Below are positions 45,484 to 60,100 of a DNA stretch of 64,000 bases, in pieces. The stretch comes from Cardiocondyla obscurior (taxonomy: Eukaryota > Arthropoda > Insecta > Hymenoptera > Formicidae), in the NCBI RefSeq assembly GCF_019399895.1, contig NC_091869.1, forward strand, positions 6,820,001 to 6,884,000, in the 5' to 3' direction. The position numbers and the translations under genes were made by a program. The notes under the pieces are model-generated. The model saw only the letters and a program-made list of their open reading frames with translations. It made no database searches and was not told the origin of the DNA. Within the stretch, counting starts at the first letter, position 1; each line of letters starts with the position of its first letter.

Positions 45484-48400
45484 GTACGGAGGCGTATCTG
45501 CCGCCCACGTACATGCTATCCCGAGGGTTTTGGTGGATCCTGGGCGTTCCTGGTACCAGGGTGGAAACCCAATCGTGGGTTCGAGGTTCGAAACGCGGCC
45601 GGCGCACTAAGGACGCAGACGCCCACCGTCCTGTCGACCCACCTTGTGCAGGGCCGTAACGCGCATCGCGTCGCGCAGGCGAAAAACGCACTGACCTCGA
45701 TACCACCTCCACCATCCGATTTACACCACCACCCCAATCTCACCCGCGAGCTCCTGCAACCCCCCCAGCCGCCCACTTGTTCATCCACCCGCGCTCTTCG
45801 TTCTAATTCTCGTCAGCGGTCTACACACGCGCGGCGTTTCGAATCGCTCATCTCAACTGCCCACCCTTAGCATCTCTATTCTTTCTGTTTCGACGTCTCG
45901 CGCCCGCCAAAAAAGAAAAAAAAAATAAAAGAAAGAAAAGAAAAAAATAATGCTGCGGCTGCAGCGCACGTAATCGCAGCAGCGACTATCGTGCAACGGT
46001 TGAAGTGCAATAGATTGGAGAAACAGTTCGAACACGCCACGTCTAAGTTTCACGTTTCGTCCGGGGGTGGTTATCTATCGGTCGTTAGTCATGCGTAATC
46101 CTAACGAAATTCTAATAGTTGGTTTCACGTAGCCGACGAGCCCCTATTTACTAAGCAAATAATTCGTTTGTTAAAAGACACGGTCTTGCCTGCTTCTTGC
46201 ACATAAAGTTTCAATTATAGTTGCAAAAAGAGCGATTTAGCGATTCGCCACGGCTCAAAGTTAACAGCGCGCCGTTTGTTTCCGCTTCCGATGTTCGTCT
46301 TTTCAAACGGAAGCGGGAAGAATTATTAACCGAGACCCAGTGTCGAAGGAGGACGAAAAGCCCTCGAGGACACTACACTAGGCAGCGCCGTTACCGGAGC
46401 ATTAACTTTGAAGAGCATACATCCTGGAAAGTTCTCGCGCGAGCCGATTCGTTCGCAGGAAAGTTACTTCCCCGTAAACAACAAGTAGTTACCTACTCCA
46501 GAAACGTTCTGGCAGACTCCGTTCGTGTCTGTGCGCGTGCCGTCTGTGCGTGTATACGTACCGAGCCCCCGCGCAAGATGTCCGCGAAAACTGGAACTCG
46601 TAAACCACTGACACTATTAGAGTCGAAAACTTAAGACTCGCGGAAGAGATGGGATAGGAATTCGCGTCTTTAGATGCATTTCAACGTGCGATACAACGTT
46701 ACGATGAGCTCGTTCTCCTTTATCGATTCTTATAAATTTTATAATCGCTAGAATCGTTCGTTTTAAAAATATTTTAATTTTTGCAAATATATTTTTTTAT
46801 GCATTTAAATGCGTTTGTAAAAAATGTAAAATTTTTACGTCTCACTGATCTTTGCTTTAAATTTCAAATTATGTACTTCCAGTTTTCGAAGAATGCGAAA
46901 GCAGAACGAGAGTAATCAATCTTGACAAATATTCCGAGATATTACCGCAAGGCGGAACTATTCAGACAAAATATTGGAAGTAACTGTTGGAACATTAGGC
47001 ACGAAAGGTCCGATCGACATGATTCATTTTCAATTCGGCTTAGATGCCACGGGGCGTCAGTGGCATTCAGCTGGTCTAAGTATGTTTAGGGGATTATTGG
47101 CCAAAGTTGGTGTCCTGGCACGATGATATATTGGAAGGGTCGACAATACCTACTCCGAACTCTTGGACAATACGCCTCCGTTTCGAACTCGATTCTAGGT
47201 GCGCGTACTCAAAGTCACAATACAACCTCTTTGCCACTGGCAGCTAAATATATCGCCGAAATTAAAGAGACTAAGTAATGAGCGAGTTAAACGCGTGTTA
47301 CAATTTCTTTTACATAATTATCGATGTCGTCAAATTTATTTTACGACCAAAACTACTTTACATACTATCTAAGTAACGAATAAGTTTTTTTTTTCTCCAA
47401 CATAAAAAAAGAAATGTTTAATTTTAATTGCAATTATTTCTCAAGAGATAAATATTAAAATTAATTTTTTTAGTTTCTTGTAAAAGATTGTTACGCCGAG
47501 GCTTTCAATTGCTGCACGCGCGAGAGAACATTTTAGATAAATACAGAACACAATCTAATGAATATTAAGAACACTGATATCAACGTTCCTAGCAAAAGGA
47601 AGTGTCGATGTTACCGGTAACGATGGTTATCATGTTGACGATGGCCGAGAGCAGGCCGGTCCCGCTTGGGGCGCAACTACCATCAGTCATTATTTTCCGC
47701 AACATTTAGCAAGCACTTCAAAACTGTTTCGCGCCCTCCTGCTACGTCCGCTATCCTGCCGCGAGCCCGAAACTTTCTCAAGTATGTGCCGTAGGAGCGA
47801 GCAGCGTGCTCCTCCTCGAAAGGCTCCTCTTTCATCGCTCAGCTACACCTAGAAAGGCCCGAGCTTTTTTCCATTGCTTCTGAAGATGAGTTATGAACCG
47901 CCAGGTCGTCGGAACCTGCTTCCTCATCCAACTCCGAAGAACAAGCAGTAATTAAGAACGATGCAAGAAAAAAAAAAAAACAACATACAATGTTGAGAAA
48001 ATTAACCGAACAACCTCGCGAAAAGTATATCGGCTGACGATAGATGTAAGAATTCGTCTTACTATATGAGAAAACAAGCAAACACTTCGCAAAATAATAT
48101 CAGCGATAATTTATATTTAACAACCGCCTAGCATTTTATTTATGAACCGGAAGCATCTTTGATATTTAATTTCTATAATTTTTATTACCGCTCGATTATC
48201 GTTTTATTGTTTTTATTAATGTGATAATAAATGTACGAAAATTTTTGGCCGCAATGCAGTTCTCCAGAATCACCGAGAACTGATGCAGAAACCGACATTA
48301 TGTCGCGGCAGTGAATCGTAGCGGCGCGTTCTAGCTACTTGCGCAAGCCGGAATTACGGGCGATACCAATGTCATTCGGCTTCGAAATGCTACCTATCCT

Positions 48401-51400
48401 CCTCCGTGCCAACTTTAAATTACTGATAATACCGATCAGAGACGGATTCAGTCGGCTGGCTTTCAGCAGTACACTGCATTCATCGATCGTACCATGACGA
48501 CTGTTTACTGGATTTTCCGCGACTTCTTGTCCCCTGTCCTTTTCCCCTTCCTCCCCCCCCGCGACGCGCGGGGGTGGGATAGAAGCCACCGAGGACCACG
48601 GAAGTTTTAATCGAATTTATCGCAATGCTATTCATGAGAGATAGGGAGCGAGCGAGAGGAAGCGAATGAGAGAAAACGCGGTGAACGATGAAGAGAATCG
48701 GAGAGAAAAGAGCGAAAGAGAGACACGAGAGAGGACGGAGAAGGGAAGAGAGCGCCGTACGTCTCGACGTCACGTATAGGAGTGGCAGTAGTACTAGTCT
48801 CGAATATTCCCGCCTCGCGAGTGCCGCAAGGCCGCCCTTTCCTACGCCGAAGACTGTCGAAATGCGCGAGCTAAAAGTGCCGCGCGCTGCATGTAAGTTC
48901 CCTGAAAGTAAGTTCGGTGTCTTCTCCTCGGCGACTGCACCAGGTCCCGACTAATCGGAATTACAAATGCTTCCTCCTGCCCCCTTCACCGCCGATGTTC
49001 CCTTTTCTAAAGGCAGCCGTTCGTCTTCGTTTCTCACGTGGATGTCTAATTCAAATTTTGGACTTGCGACGCCTCCGACACTTGTCGGCGCGTCAATCGC
49101 ATTCTATTAGCGATAAAACGACTCCGTAACTTCGTCGTGAAAAAATATTTTACTTTGAAGGAATATATATATACATAAAAATTCATTAACATATATTTTA
49201 AAAGGATCGTTAATGTTATCCGCGAATTAAACGTATCTTAATTTTTTTTTTTCCCCTCTTTATTAATTATCACGTACTTAAGAAAAAAACGTGTTCGATA
49301 AAACTGAAACGGTGCGCAAGAGAGAACAATAAATCGTCCTTCCTTGCCACATTCCTGCAGTTTGTATCGTGTTTCCAGATGAATGGACCACCGCCTGAAT
49401 TCAGAGTGGCCAATTCCTTGCGCAAACCCAGGCGACTGGAAGGCCAGGAGGAAGCAAATTGATTCTGCACGGACCGTCGCCAGAACTTGGTCGATTTATT
49501 TGATTACGGTGCGCATGATTAGCAATATTGACAAATTAACTCTTGGCCAGTTGCTCGGACACTCCGTACGTAAACTGTTGACCATAGCTGCGACCTCGGC
49601 CACGTAGTTGTGTTAAAATAAAAATTTTGAATTTAACGTTATCTATCGAAAAATTATTAAAAGCGCAGTAAATAACTGCCAATTATTTTGAGAATATTAA
49701 ATAATAATATAATTTAACAAAAAACCGTAACTATTTATATTAAATTCTAATAACGTTATCATTTATATTCACAAATTTGTCGATAATTGCTTAGTTGCTG
49801 TCAAATTTTGATATCTTATCAAAAAAAAAAAAATATATATAAATTTAATACCGTATGTAGTAACGAAAGCTGGCTTTTATATTACTTTGAACGTTGGACA
49901 ATCTTGAGATTAAAGCCAGGAACAAATCAGAGATCGTTCTATCACCTGAAAAAGTATTGGGAAACGTCGAGGCGTCGGTCGCCAGGGCATATACCGTGAA
50001 AAAGACGAGGAAACGAGATAGGCAGAGATATTCGACTCCCTATATCCATATCAAACTTGTACCTTGTCCCCCTCGAAGCCAGGCCTGAAACTTTTTCTCG
50101 TATGTAATTCGATATGGAAACGAAGTCGAAAGGTACTTTAGAGCCGGCGAAGAACGATGCTCGGGAACGCGGAGCGTTCGCGCTGACGCGAAAGCTCGTA
50201 CCTTGACGGGAATCACGAAGAAACGAACGTTTCGCGACGATAAAATAATAAATTCGCGTCAATGAACTGAACATAGTTTCTAAGATGCCAATGCTCATAT
50301 CCGAACGACCACTCCGTCGAATCACCCCCTCGTTCGCTGCTCGTACACCAGCTCGTGAACGTAAGGGCGTCAGACCAGTGGGGTTGAAACGAAAAGGAGT
50401 CTCCTTAGGGCACTTAAGGGCATCCTTGTGCGACCCTGTCGACCCGGCCGGCCGGATTCTCCAAACAACTTCATGATTTGCTTGATTGCACCCGCCGATA
50501 ACTGCTTCCAGATACACGCGAGAGAGATTCACGAAGAACTGAAAACCTCGTCAACTCGTCGTAATCCTTCCGCCGAATCGCTTTTTTTATGTACAAAATT
50601 ATCGGAAACGCGAGATTAAATAGAGAATATCGTTTCGCTGCAGAACTTCCGATTCTTTACGCGAAATAACAGCGGCTACTTATCTGAACGTTTATCGAAA
50701 TCATCGTTACTATTTATTATACCGTCTATCAATTTAATATATTGTATTCAATTAATAAATGCGTAATAGAAAACGTTTTCCCATCGAGAGAAATACTTGC
50801 GTCTGAGATATGCAATGGCGCGAGTTGCAAAGTTTCCGCGAGCGTGGGTAAAACGATAGAAGGAAATTTAGCCGCAACAAAGTTCATAATTGTGCAATGC
50901 CAGGCGGGATGCTGTGCCGTTTCATGGCAATTAGTAGTAATTATTAACTACTTTGTGACGGGGTGGTCTCATAGCCAGCTCACGGAAATTCGTTACAGAT
51001 GGTTTTGCTCTTCACACATCGCCTCGGAATTTATCGCGACATCCATACTCGAATGTAATATCAATGCAGCATTTAATAATAATAGACGAGTCGCAAATTA
51101 CTTCGGACTTTTCTTCGCTAAAGTTACATTTCCGCCGGCGGAACTTTTTTCCTCTTTTTATTACCACGATGAAGTTATGTCTTTACGATTGTAAGTACCA
51201 CGACTCGAGCTGTGCGGTGCAAATACGACTGCGTTTTCGCGCAAAGATTTTGTCGTAAAGGTGGCGAGCCTAATGAATCCGTTAGGCACGACGTCGGTGG
51301 GTTCTCCGTATAAGGATCCCCGCGGCGATAATGCAAGAAATCCTACGGACTGGAGGAAAACGCGACGACGGTTATTTCCACCTAGCATACTAAGAGTAGT

Positions 51401-54400
51401 TCTGGCGCGTTACAACAAAGTTGAGAAACGTGCGTTTACACGCTCGCGTGTGCGGGTACCGGAAGGACGCGCTGGCCGAGGCGTAGTACAAGCTGGTGCG
51501 GCCGAGCGAGAGAGGCCCTTCGCCAACCAGATTTACTACCCTCTCCTGTAATTATCATCATAAAGTCGACTTTACGAGCAGTAAGAGCCCTCGTAAAGGA
51601 ATGCTTCATTTCGCCCACACGCCACTCCGCCCCCGGCGCGGGGAACCGCTGCCTTTCGACAACCCCCCGGGGCTACAGCATCACCTACGGAAAACCACCT
51701 TGGCCGTCTCTCGGCCCTACCAGCCTGCCGGCCGCATCTCTCTTTCTTCCTTTCCTCAGTGCGCCCTTCAACTATACCGGGAACGTTAAAACCTGCCCAG
51801 GGCTACCTTTTACCTACCACCCGGCGATCCTACGACTGCAAAGATCGCGAGCCGCGAGCCAAATAAAACCTCAACGTAAAGAAAAAAAAAAAAATGGTAC
51901 CATTAAAAAAATGTGTTTTAGAAACTACGTTTGAATATCCTAATTAAATTGGTGCACATTTGTATTATTGATCGATATGAAACAATATCTTTCTGGCAAC
52001 GGTTCGCGAAATCGAGTAAATACGAAATAAGAGAAAAAGTAAGGCGAGACTCGTGAAGAACCTCGATGAAAACTACAGGCAAACGAGACGGACGAATAAC
52101 GCCGAAGTAACGGTAACAATTTAAATACAATTTGAATATTTAACGGGCCGCACTTGGGCTCTCTGTCGCCGCCTCCCTTTTTCTTCGCAGCGCCATGCGG
52201 CACTAAACTACCATAATTACCAAGAGTTCAACGGGAATTAAGGCCGCTTGATAGCAGAGGAGTAAACGTTAGAAGAGCGCCAGCGACGGTCGGCGAGTAC
52301 GTATATTTTATTAACGCTATATTTACCGGGCGACCAGCAACTTGTTTACTTTCTAAGACACACACAGTTCCACCGGAGCGACTTTCGCATCTGCTGCCCC
52401 GTACGAACTGCCCTCTCACCCCCCCGTTCTCTCCCCCCCCCCTGTAATGCCGGGCTTTTCGCTAACGGTATGTCATTTAAGTAGACCGATCCCCTCGAGA
52501 CTGCCTATCGCGAGATATTACAATTACACGTTATGATATAGCATTTATTTCGATCTAAATTGAACTATGAAAGAGTATCACGGTTTACTCTGGGCGTTCG
52601 ATAATTCAGCTCGTTAACCTTATTGCGAACTACCATTCGTTACTTATCATTAAGTTTAGATTACTCGACAAACTTTTGACGATTTAGCTCGCGCTCTATA
52701 ACCTGCCGCGAAGATTAAGAAATATATTTTTGCACGTGCTGCTGGATATTTATCACGTATGTACATATATTTTAATTAATAGAAATTTTTTTTTAATGAT
52801 ATACGAAGCCTCGGTACGTAATTAGAAGACGAAATGGTTCGAGGGAAACGTATCGCGGTTCGGTGGAAATTAATCAAATTATTGTTAATGCATCTGGGAC
52901 AAGTCAATCAAGATCTTATATTTCAAAGGCTCTCTCAGCGAGCCCGCCTTACCATTTCGAACTCGCGGAGCACTCGGTGTCATTAACTGTCGGGCGTGGG
53001 AGTTTACGAGCAACTCCGGCCTCGGGATCGAGTCTTTTTCTTTAGCTCGCCGATATTGCCGTGATCGAATTAACGATCGGCTTTGTGCACTCCGTTTGGT
53101 ACCTGCCAAATGCTTTAATGCCATTATCTTCATTAGCGGCGGAACCGACGCGGATTACAATACCTAATGAACCGCCTCGTGGCGGGCGAGTGTAACTTTT
53201 TCCAAGCTTCCTCGGCCTCCGTTCGTTTCCCCCCCGCCTTTAGGTCACCCTCGCCCATCCCGTCTCACCCGCCCACCCCCGGGGGAGGTAGCCGGCAATC
53301 TCCTTTTCTAGAGGTTCGTGAAAGCCAAATAAAAATAAACAAATTTGTTTGTATCGCAAATGCGCGTGGTCCGCGAAAGGGCCTTTGACTAGAACGAGAG
53401 ACGCCTGGGTATACTGGTTAACTCGGATTTGCAATTTTAATTACGTACTGCCGCGAGATGCGGAATACCCGGCGAAAGAGGGAAGGAGAGAGATGGGGAA
53501 TTAGTCGGGAAAGGAAAACTCATTTGATGAGAAGAAAATCCATGGGAGACAATATCCTCTCGGTGAGCATTATCATCATACATTTTGCGCCAAACTTACG
53601 GGATTTCAATGGGAAAAAAAAATTGTATCTAATAAATACGATCCGCGATAATTTATCGTTCCAAATACGCGTCATGTTTTTAGATATTTTTTTATATTTT
53701 TCGATACGGTATTTTAATAATTCGAGGCAAGACGTTTCCGTAGCCGAATAAAGCGTTTCTTTTAACCATCGATCAATGCAGTTTTTGTCAACTGTAATGT
53801 AACTTTTGAATGGCTACAAAGTTGTTATCAATGAAGAGATGATTTCGTGACAAGTCTCTCTTTCTCTCTCTTTCTCTCTCTCTCTCTCTATTGCGGGTAA
53901 TTCACCTGCAAACTGGGAAACTCGATTAACTCGAATATTACGTTGCGTAGAAAATAATAGAGGGAACATAAGCTCTTTGCACAAAAAAAAAAATAAAAAA
54001 TTTAACGAGATCAGAGCTCAAAATAAAAGAACGCGATTTCTAAAAAATAAAAACGCGATACAAAGACAAAAGACAAATAAAGCGAAGCTTTACCATTTTT
54101 TTCATTGAGCGCGGATTATTATAAAATGCCGAAACAAAGCTGAAAATGCGAGTATCCGTCGACTTTTCTATAAAGAAACAAAGGAGAGGTTTATCGTAAC
54201 GCAAGAGAAATCCCTTTTCGCTTCAGAGAGCGCGGTTTAAGTAACAAGTTGTCCTGTCCACGGTTTTTTTTTTTTCGTCTCTTGCCGACTGACTCGTCAA
54301 AGAAGAACTTGCTACATCACAGCGAATCGAAAATACCAGCCGTCGCACCACACTCGATCGCTTTCCAAGTAATTCTCCGACTTTCTTCTCGCTAATGTGA

Positions 54401-56468
54401 AAAATTCTCCTCGCTTTCGTTTTTGCGCAAATAAAAACATATTGCTACGAGTGCTCCGCGATAACCTTTCGGTTTTAATTTTTGTGCATTGCTCCTTTTT
54501 TTCCCGGGACTACAATAAATTAACAGAAGGAAGGGGGGAAATTAAAGTTCTCGTAAAGTAAATCTTACGTCGCGTCTGATATAACGACGAGAGAAGAGCG
54601 CGCTTTTAATTTATCTCATATTTATCATGTCAACTGGGAGAAATTTGACTCGTATCTCTTTGAAAAGTTTGACAGGTTTCGCCAACTCCTATTACTGGGC
54701 TGCCACATGGGAGCGGGCCGTCGTTTCTAGCGGGTTCACACCGACGTCCACGATGTCACACGCTGTAACGTATCGACTGCTCTCGACGTATCTACATGCT
54801 AACAGTTAGCGCCAGTTCACGCGACAGCCTACGTCAGCCAGCCACAATCGAAGTTCAGACACTGGCCATCGAAGATTGCATCTCGACAATTGGATACCAT
54901 TAACGTTGCAGTCGCGACGGAAACACGCGGCGCTGATAAATGAGATACATGCTTTCGTTTCTTTAGTGGAAAAATACTAAAAAAAAAAAAAAAAAACGTG
55001 CGCGTCAAGCTATATCGATTCTCGCGAACGCGATTTAAATAAATACGAAAGAGAAAAAGAAAGGAAAAGAAGGAGACGGTGTCCCGTGGGGGTGGGAGGG
55101 ATTCGTTGCCCTATCTACGAATGATTTGTGAATATGCAAGGGCAATGGGACGTCTCCTTCGGGAGAACGCGACGGTCAAGATAGTCCCCGGATCCCTGGG
55201 CGCCTAAAACACGGAAAATATTCGAGTGGACAGCCGCAAATTTATCGTCCGCTGCAACCCTAAATTTTCCATTACACATCGAATCCCGAACATGTCGTGA
55301 AAAAAATTGTGCCGGGAATCCATTCGTTCTCCCTTCGCGACCCGTCGCTGATCGTCTCCCCTTAACAATTTCAAATCTAATCGATTGCGCGAATTTATAT
55401 ATTTATTTTCCAGCGATTCTTCAAGACGTTGACAAAAGGTGGATAAATAGAGAGAAATTTGTCGGACAGAACAATGTATTCATTCGGGGCACTTCGAACT
55501 ATTTCAGAAGCGTCAGAGTAAAGTTGCATAAAATCACTTTTCAACGTGCTAAAACGTCGCTGACGTTACAGACGAAATTAATTGCTCCGAAAATATATAT
55601 TATATATAAAATCGAGGGGTTTAGATCCTAAAGTTCTCCAAATGATCACCGAGAGGTGACAGGGGGAAGGGAAGAGAAAGGGGACGCGCTCTTTCTGGGA
55701 ACTGCAAAACTGCATTTATCGTTTCGCGCCTTTGAGAGAAAGGGGTATTTCTTTCGGTTATTACGGCTCTTACCGGTGTTAACGCTTCGCGCCGAACCGC
55801 GCCGGGGCCCGGTAATAAAGCCCTAAGAATACAGGGCCGATCGTAAAATGATAATTGCCGCCATAAACCTAAGTGATATTGAACTTGATGTCGACACCAA
55901 ACGGCCGAAGCGAGCAAAACCGAAGTGTTATGCGCCAACGACATGGCAGGTGAAATCCACAGGGGGAGGGCTCACGACATTCTGCATCTTTCCCTTCTAA
56001 CTATACGGACTTGAGCGTGTATACATAAATTCTTTTACAACGCGTTAAACCGCGTAGGTGGAGGATGGGGATACGTTAACGTAAGTTCGGCGGTCGACAC
56101 GGCGTACGTGCCTCGCGTGATGTTAACATTATTACTGCCGCATTTCTCTACCGGCCAGGCGGCAGCAACGAAAGTCTCGAAACATACGTGGCCGAAAAAT
56201 AAATTGTATTTAATAAGTAAAGCACTCGCGCGATGCTAATGACGTTCTGCGATCAATGATCCGCGGCGCGGAGAATATTTCGTATGTGTAGAACAAAAAC
56301 TTTGCGCAAAATATTAATAACGCATGCCAGAGTTGCTGACACTGGAAGAAATTATGCTCGCGCGTTTCTATTATATTTGAGGACGTTAATTATAATAATT
56401 TCTTTATGATTATTCACTTACATTTGTAGATTTCAGTTAGGTTAGAGGAGATTATTTTTTATCCTTTC
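45484..56468. other. non-coding interval
   Basis: No supported gene was seen. GC-rich patches lie at 45500-45860, 48520-48960, 51400-51860 and 52380-52450; A/T-rich spacers at 46740-46860, 47340-47480, 49140-49260, 49620-49850 and 52740-52800. Segments 46980-47280 and 50270-50480 have balanced composition without repeats. The strong acceptor-like sequence before 51740 (CTTTCCTCAG) has no matching donor in an open frame. The 150-codon frame at 50742 and the 196-codon minus frame at 49942-50532 show no domain. Confidence 0.4.
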
Positions 56469-56513
56469 GTCCTTCCTTCCTTCCTTCCTTCCTTCCTTCC
56501 TTCCTTCCTTCCT
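56469..56513. repeat. (TTCC)n microsatellite
   Basis: About eleven uninterrupted tetranucleotide units, the purest and longest non-mononucleotide repeat in the window. Confidence 0.95.
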
Positions 56514-57041
56514 GTCTTTCGTGGCAGTATTCCGAATTATCCTGACGTGTTGTAGCACTGTAAATCACTTGACGCTATATTACACTACTCTACTTTTCAT
56601 AATCACTATCACTCGAGACACGAACGACCGAGAGAATGACGGTGGATTATCGCGGCGATTTTTTACGATTTAATTAAAAAGCGCGACAAACGATCACTCA
56701 GATAAATTTGTATTTCCGTCGAAACTACACCCGAGTCGTCCTCGATCCCGACACAAAAAACTGGCCGCGCTGTAAAGTGAGGTCCAAGAATCACTTATTG
56801 CTTCTTAAATAGATTCTTCGGCGGAATAAACGTTACCGAGAGTTCGCGCCAAGCGGCGAATTAAACGGGACGCGATACGAAAGTTCCCCGCGCACTTTAT
56901 TTACCTTGAGTTTCTCAAAAATCACTTGCACGAGACGGGATGAGAGCTGCAGCCGCGACGAAAAAGATGGGCGAGGTGCTGACTTCACGCTCTGACGATG
57001 ATGATCGCCGAAACCCAGTAAATGTCGCTGAAGGAGATGAC
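56514..57041. other. non-coding interval
   Basis: Balanced to AT-rich DNA without a supported frame; nothing identified. Confidence 0.4.
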
Positions 57042-57108
57042 GAGTAAAGCGGGCCGATAATGCAGGTCGATAATGCGGGTTGGTAATGCAAGCCGGTAAT
57101 GCAGGTTG
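57042..57108. repeat. 13-14 bp minisatellite carrying TAATGC
   Basis: Five adjacent units of 13 or 14 bp. The last four start GATAATGC or GTAATGC followed by RRGYY; the first is degenerate (GAGTAAAGC). The units alternate so that a 26-27 bp higher-order repeat can be drawn. Four TAATGC cores in 53 bp could make a homeodomain-binding cluster, or this may be a neutral tandem repeat. Confidence 0.8.
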
Positions 57109-60100
57109 CGCCGCGCAATTCACGTCGAACGCTCCGTGCGCTCCGCCGGCGATATAACCCTTTCTTCCCGAAGCACTTTTAATGCACGAAAAGAAGCACA
57201 AAACGATGAGTGGAGTAACAGAGGAGTACAGAGAACGATTGCCCGTTTCCGAGTCGACGACGTCGACACTTATTTGTTAGCGAAATCTTCCTATCCGCGG
57301 TAAAAAAATACGCTTAATTACAGAGCGATTAGCGACACGTTCTCGCGCTCGGGTCTTCGCAATGAAACTAATATGGCCGTTAGAGATTTCGGCCCTTGGA
57401 GGAAAAGAGACAACCGCGAAAAAAGAGTGAGACAGCCAATAGGTACGATCTTGTCTCGTTCGATGCTCGAGTATACCTTTTTCACGATTCCGAGACTCAA
57501 TCGTCAATTTTCGAGCTCCGGAGATCGTCGTCGTTATAAAACTTCGATTCGAGAAAGCCTAAAAAATAATCTAATAATCGAAATATTTTTCTGTTTCGTA
57601 AAAATTTATATTTCTTTAAAAAGTCGCGCACAGTAACATTGATAGCCGACTGCACGCGTAGCATCCACTTTTTCAAGATGGGATATCTCGGCACGAAAGA
57701 CTATAAAATTCACCCCCGCATTAAGAAGCCTACTTCCCCTAGTCTGAGTTTAACCCTTCCTCCTCTTCTTGCAAAGTTGCCTCCGGCCTGCTCGATGATC
57801 CTACGCTTTCCCGCATTCATTCCGCGATCTGGCTCGTCTTACCCCTTCGCCTTTCGCCAACCTCCCTTTTTCGCGATGTCAACACACGAGTACACCACAC
57901 GCCTCGTGTACAGACACATACACACCCGCGCACGTATACGAGGAGCGATTCGCCTCGCCGGAGAAAAGTTTCCCGCAATTTTGCGTCTCCACGGCAGGAA
58001 TAATTCATCGTGTCCCGTGAAACTTTTACGATTTCCACGAGCGACGTGCGACGAGTCCAACCAAAATCTGAAGACACGAACGGTATACCTACGCTCCAAA
58101 CGAAAATAAGAAAACGCAAGGCGCAACGATATCCCGCGAAGTAACTTTAACGCGCACATACGCACGGGTAGTGCAAACTGATTTTCACCCGACGTTAAAT
58201 AGGAGCGATACTCGTAATCGTGATAACGCGGCGCCTTTCGATATCGCGCAATGCATCGCGCGCATTTATTTATAGCGACTTAACCACGAGCATTATGACG
58301 TCGTAAACTTATAATTGTACCGGTAACTGTTAAAATGCCCCTAAAATCGACGCAGTTTCTTTTTTTTCTTTTTTTTTTTCTTCATAGCTCAGCACACGTA
58401 ACGTAACGAACAAAGTACGCGATGAAAGTTTCCCTAATGTGGGAATGCGACACGTGCGATAATTTACGTGCGGCATTGTACTCGCGTTGAAACACACGCT
58501 GCGCAAGAACGCAAACACCGACCACTTGGAAAACTTTGCCCCCGCTATACCACCAGGATACAAAGACATTTTATCGCTGAAAAACGATTCACGCTCATCG
58601 TTCCCCGACGTTTTATTCTGCAAGCAGGACTGAAAGGAGATAGGCAAGCACGATCGATATCGTTGCGTCGAGTATATGTCGGGAGACTAAGAATAAAAAC
58701 CGGGGAAGAAAGAATTATTTTCAAAAATTGGATAAAATTCGTAATTTTCATCTACGTGATGATAAATGATAGGAAAACGAAAAGCAGCGTGTATGTAAAA
58801 CACTCGTTATTGATTTCACAGCTTTTTCGTGCTAGCGCGAGCTGATCGACGTATAGACGAGTGCCGCACGCGAAAAAGGGTGGAAAGGATTAAAATGGGC
58901 CGCGTCTATAATCTACTTTACATTTGCAGGAACCCTTTCTAAGCGCGGCGACTAATACGGTAATGCATCGGAATCCCTTCAACAGGGACGGTAGTTTCCG
59001 GTAGTCGTAAAGCCGGTTTAAGTAATTCCCGATAGAGGAAAGCTTCCTTCGCGTAGCTCCTGTTTTGGGCAGACTCTCCCGGCGTGCCTTCAATGCACGG
59101 TAATAAGCAGGATATCGTGCTATTCGTTTTCACAATGTTATCGCCGACAATATTTAAGACAATAGAGTAAAGCTAAAAAAATGTTTACTGTATATATTTT
59201 TTTTTTGCTTTAAAAATATTGCGAATAATTATATCGCAATAACATCTTCGGTAAGTAAATTTTTTTACATGTACGAGTTTCGAAAACATGGAAAAAGCGC
59301 AGGCTCTAATTTCTAAAATTCTCAAGAAAGGCGATTAATTTAATTAGCTGTAATTATTACGCGCGTCGCGAGAACTGCCTCAATTTTATCGAAAGTATAT
59401 ACGTCGCACGAGAGACGACAAATCGTTATATTTTTCGGAAAATTCTAGGGCAACGCTGTCTCTGACGACCTGTGTCCACGAGAATCCTCCGCGACGATCG
59501 GAAAAGAAACCAACGGATTGGAGAGCGGAAAAAGATGATAGAGGAAAAAAAAAAAGAGGGACGAAGAGAGAAAAGGAGGAAACACGTCGACGATGTAAGG
59601 CCTCGCAAATTGTTTAACTTTTGCGGGACGGCCCGCGACACCGGCGATACAATAATGGCTCACTGATGCGATTTTAACTTTTCACGCCCGCCACGTTCAT
59701 CGGGGTTGAATTCCATCGACGGAATATCGGACGTGGGTGCGATAGAGCACTAAACCGGCGGCGGCGCGGTGCTGAGACGCGAGCGACTCGCGGACGAGAA
59801 AAAAAAAGTTGGTCCGTCGACGATCTCCGAACTCCAACCTTGCGAATTCCTTCGGGACGAGAGCGAAATTCCTCAGGACTCGGAACGTCCTGGCACGCGA
59901 CAATGCATCCCGTTCCTTTCAGAACCAACGAGTCGCGTCCGGATTCGATGAGATGTGACAAAAATTTTATTTCAATCCTCATAGCGTAACTATTGGGATT
60001 TTTGTATAAAAAAACATTTACCTCGCACGATAAAAAAAAAAAGAAAAAGAAACAATTTTTGTTTCCTAACTTGAACGAACGATTTTGCGTTCTATTACTA

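Noticed and set aside
45338..45788. Minus-strand frames reading FEPRTHDWVS
   Set aside because: These overlap the better + strand candidate and lie in GC-rich DNA; no family or splice support.
47490..47530. Apparent third copy of the exon 1 end (ATTTTAGATAAATA like CTTTTAGGTAAATA), about 20 kb after module B
   Set aside because: Similarity is limited to an A/T-rich stretch; upstream sequence and any second exon are missing, and the donor GT is absent.
49942..50532. 196-codon minus-strand frame
   Set aside because: No domain and no splice or promoter context. Its length is only slightly above the chance estimate for one frame in 64 kb.
56335..56360. Partial match to miR-263 (CACTGGAAGAA)
   Set aside because: The seed region differs and no hairpin is visible.
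56435..56445. Insect telomere-like TTAGGTTAG
   Set aside because: Fewer than two full units; expected by chance.
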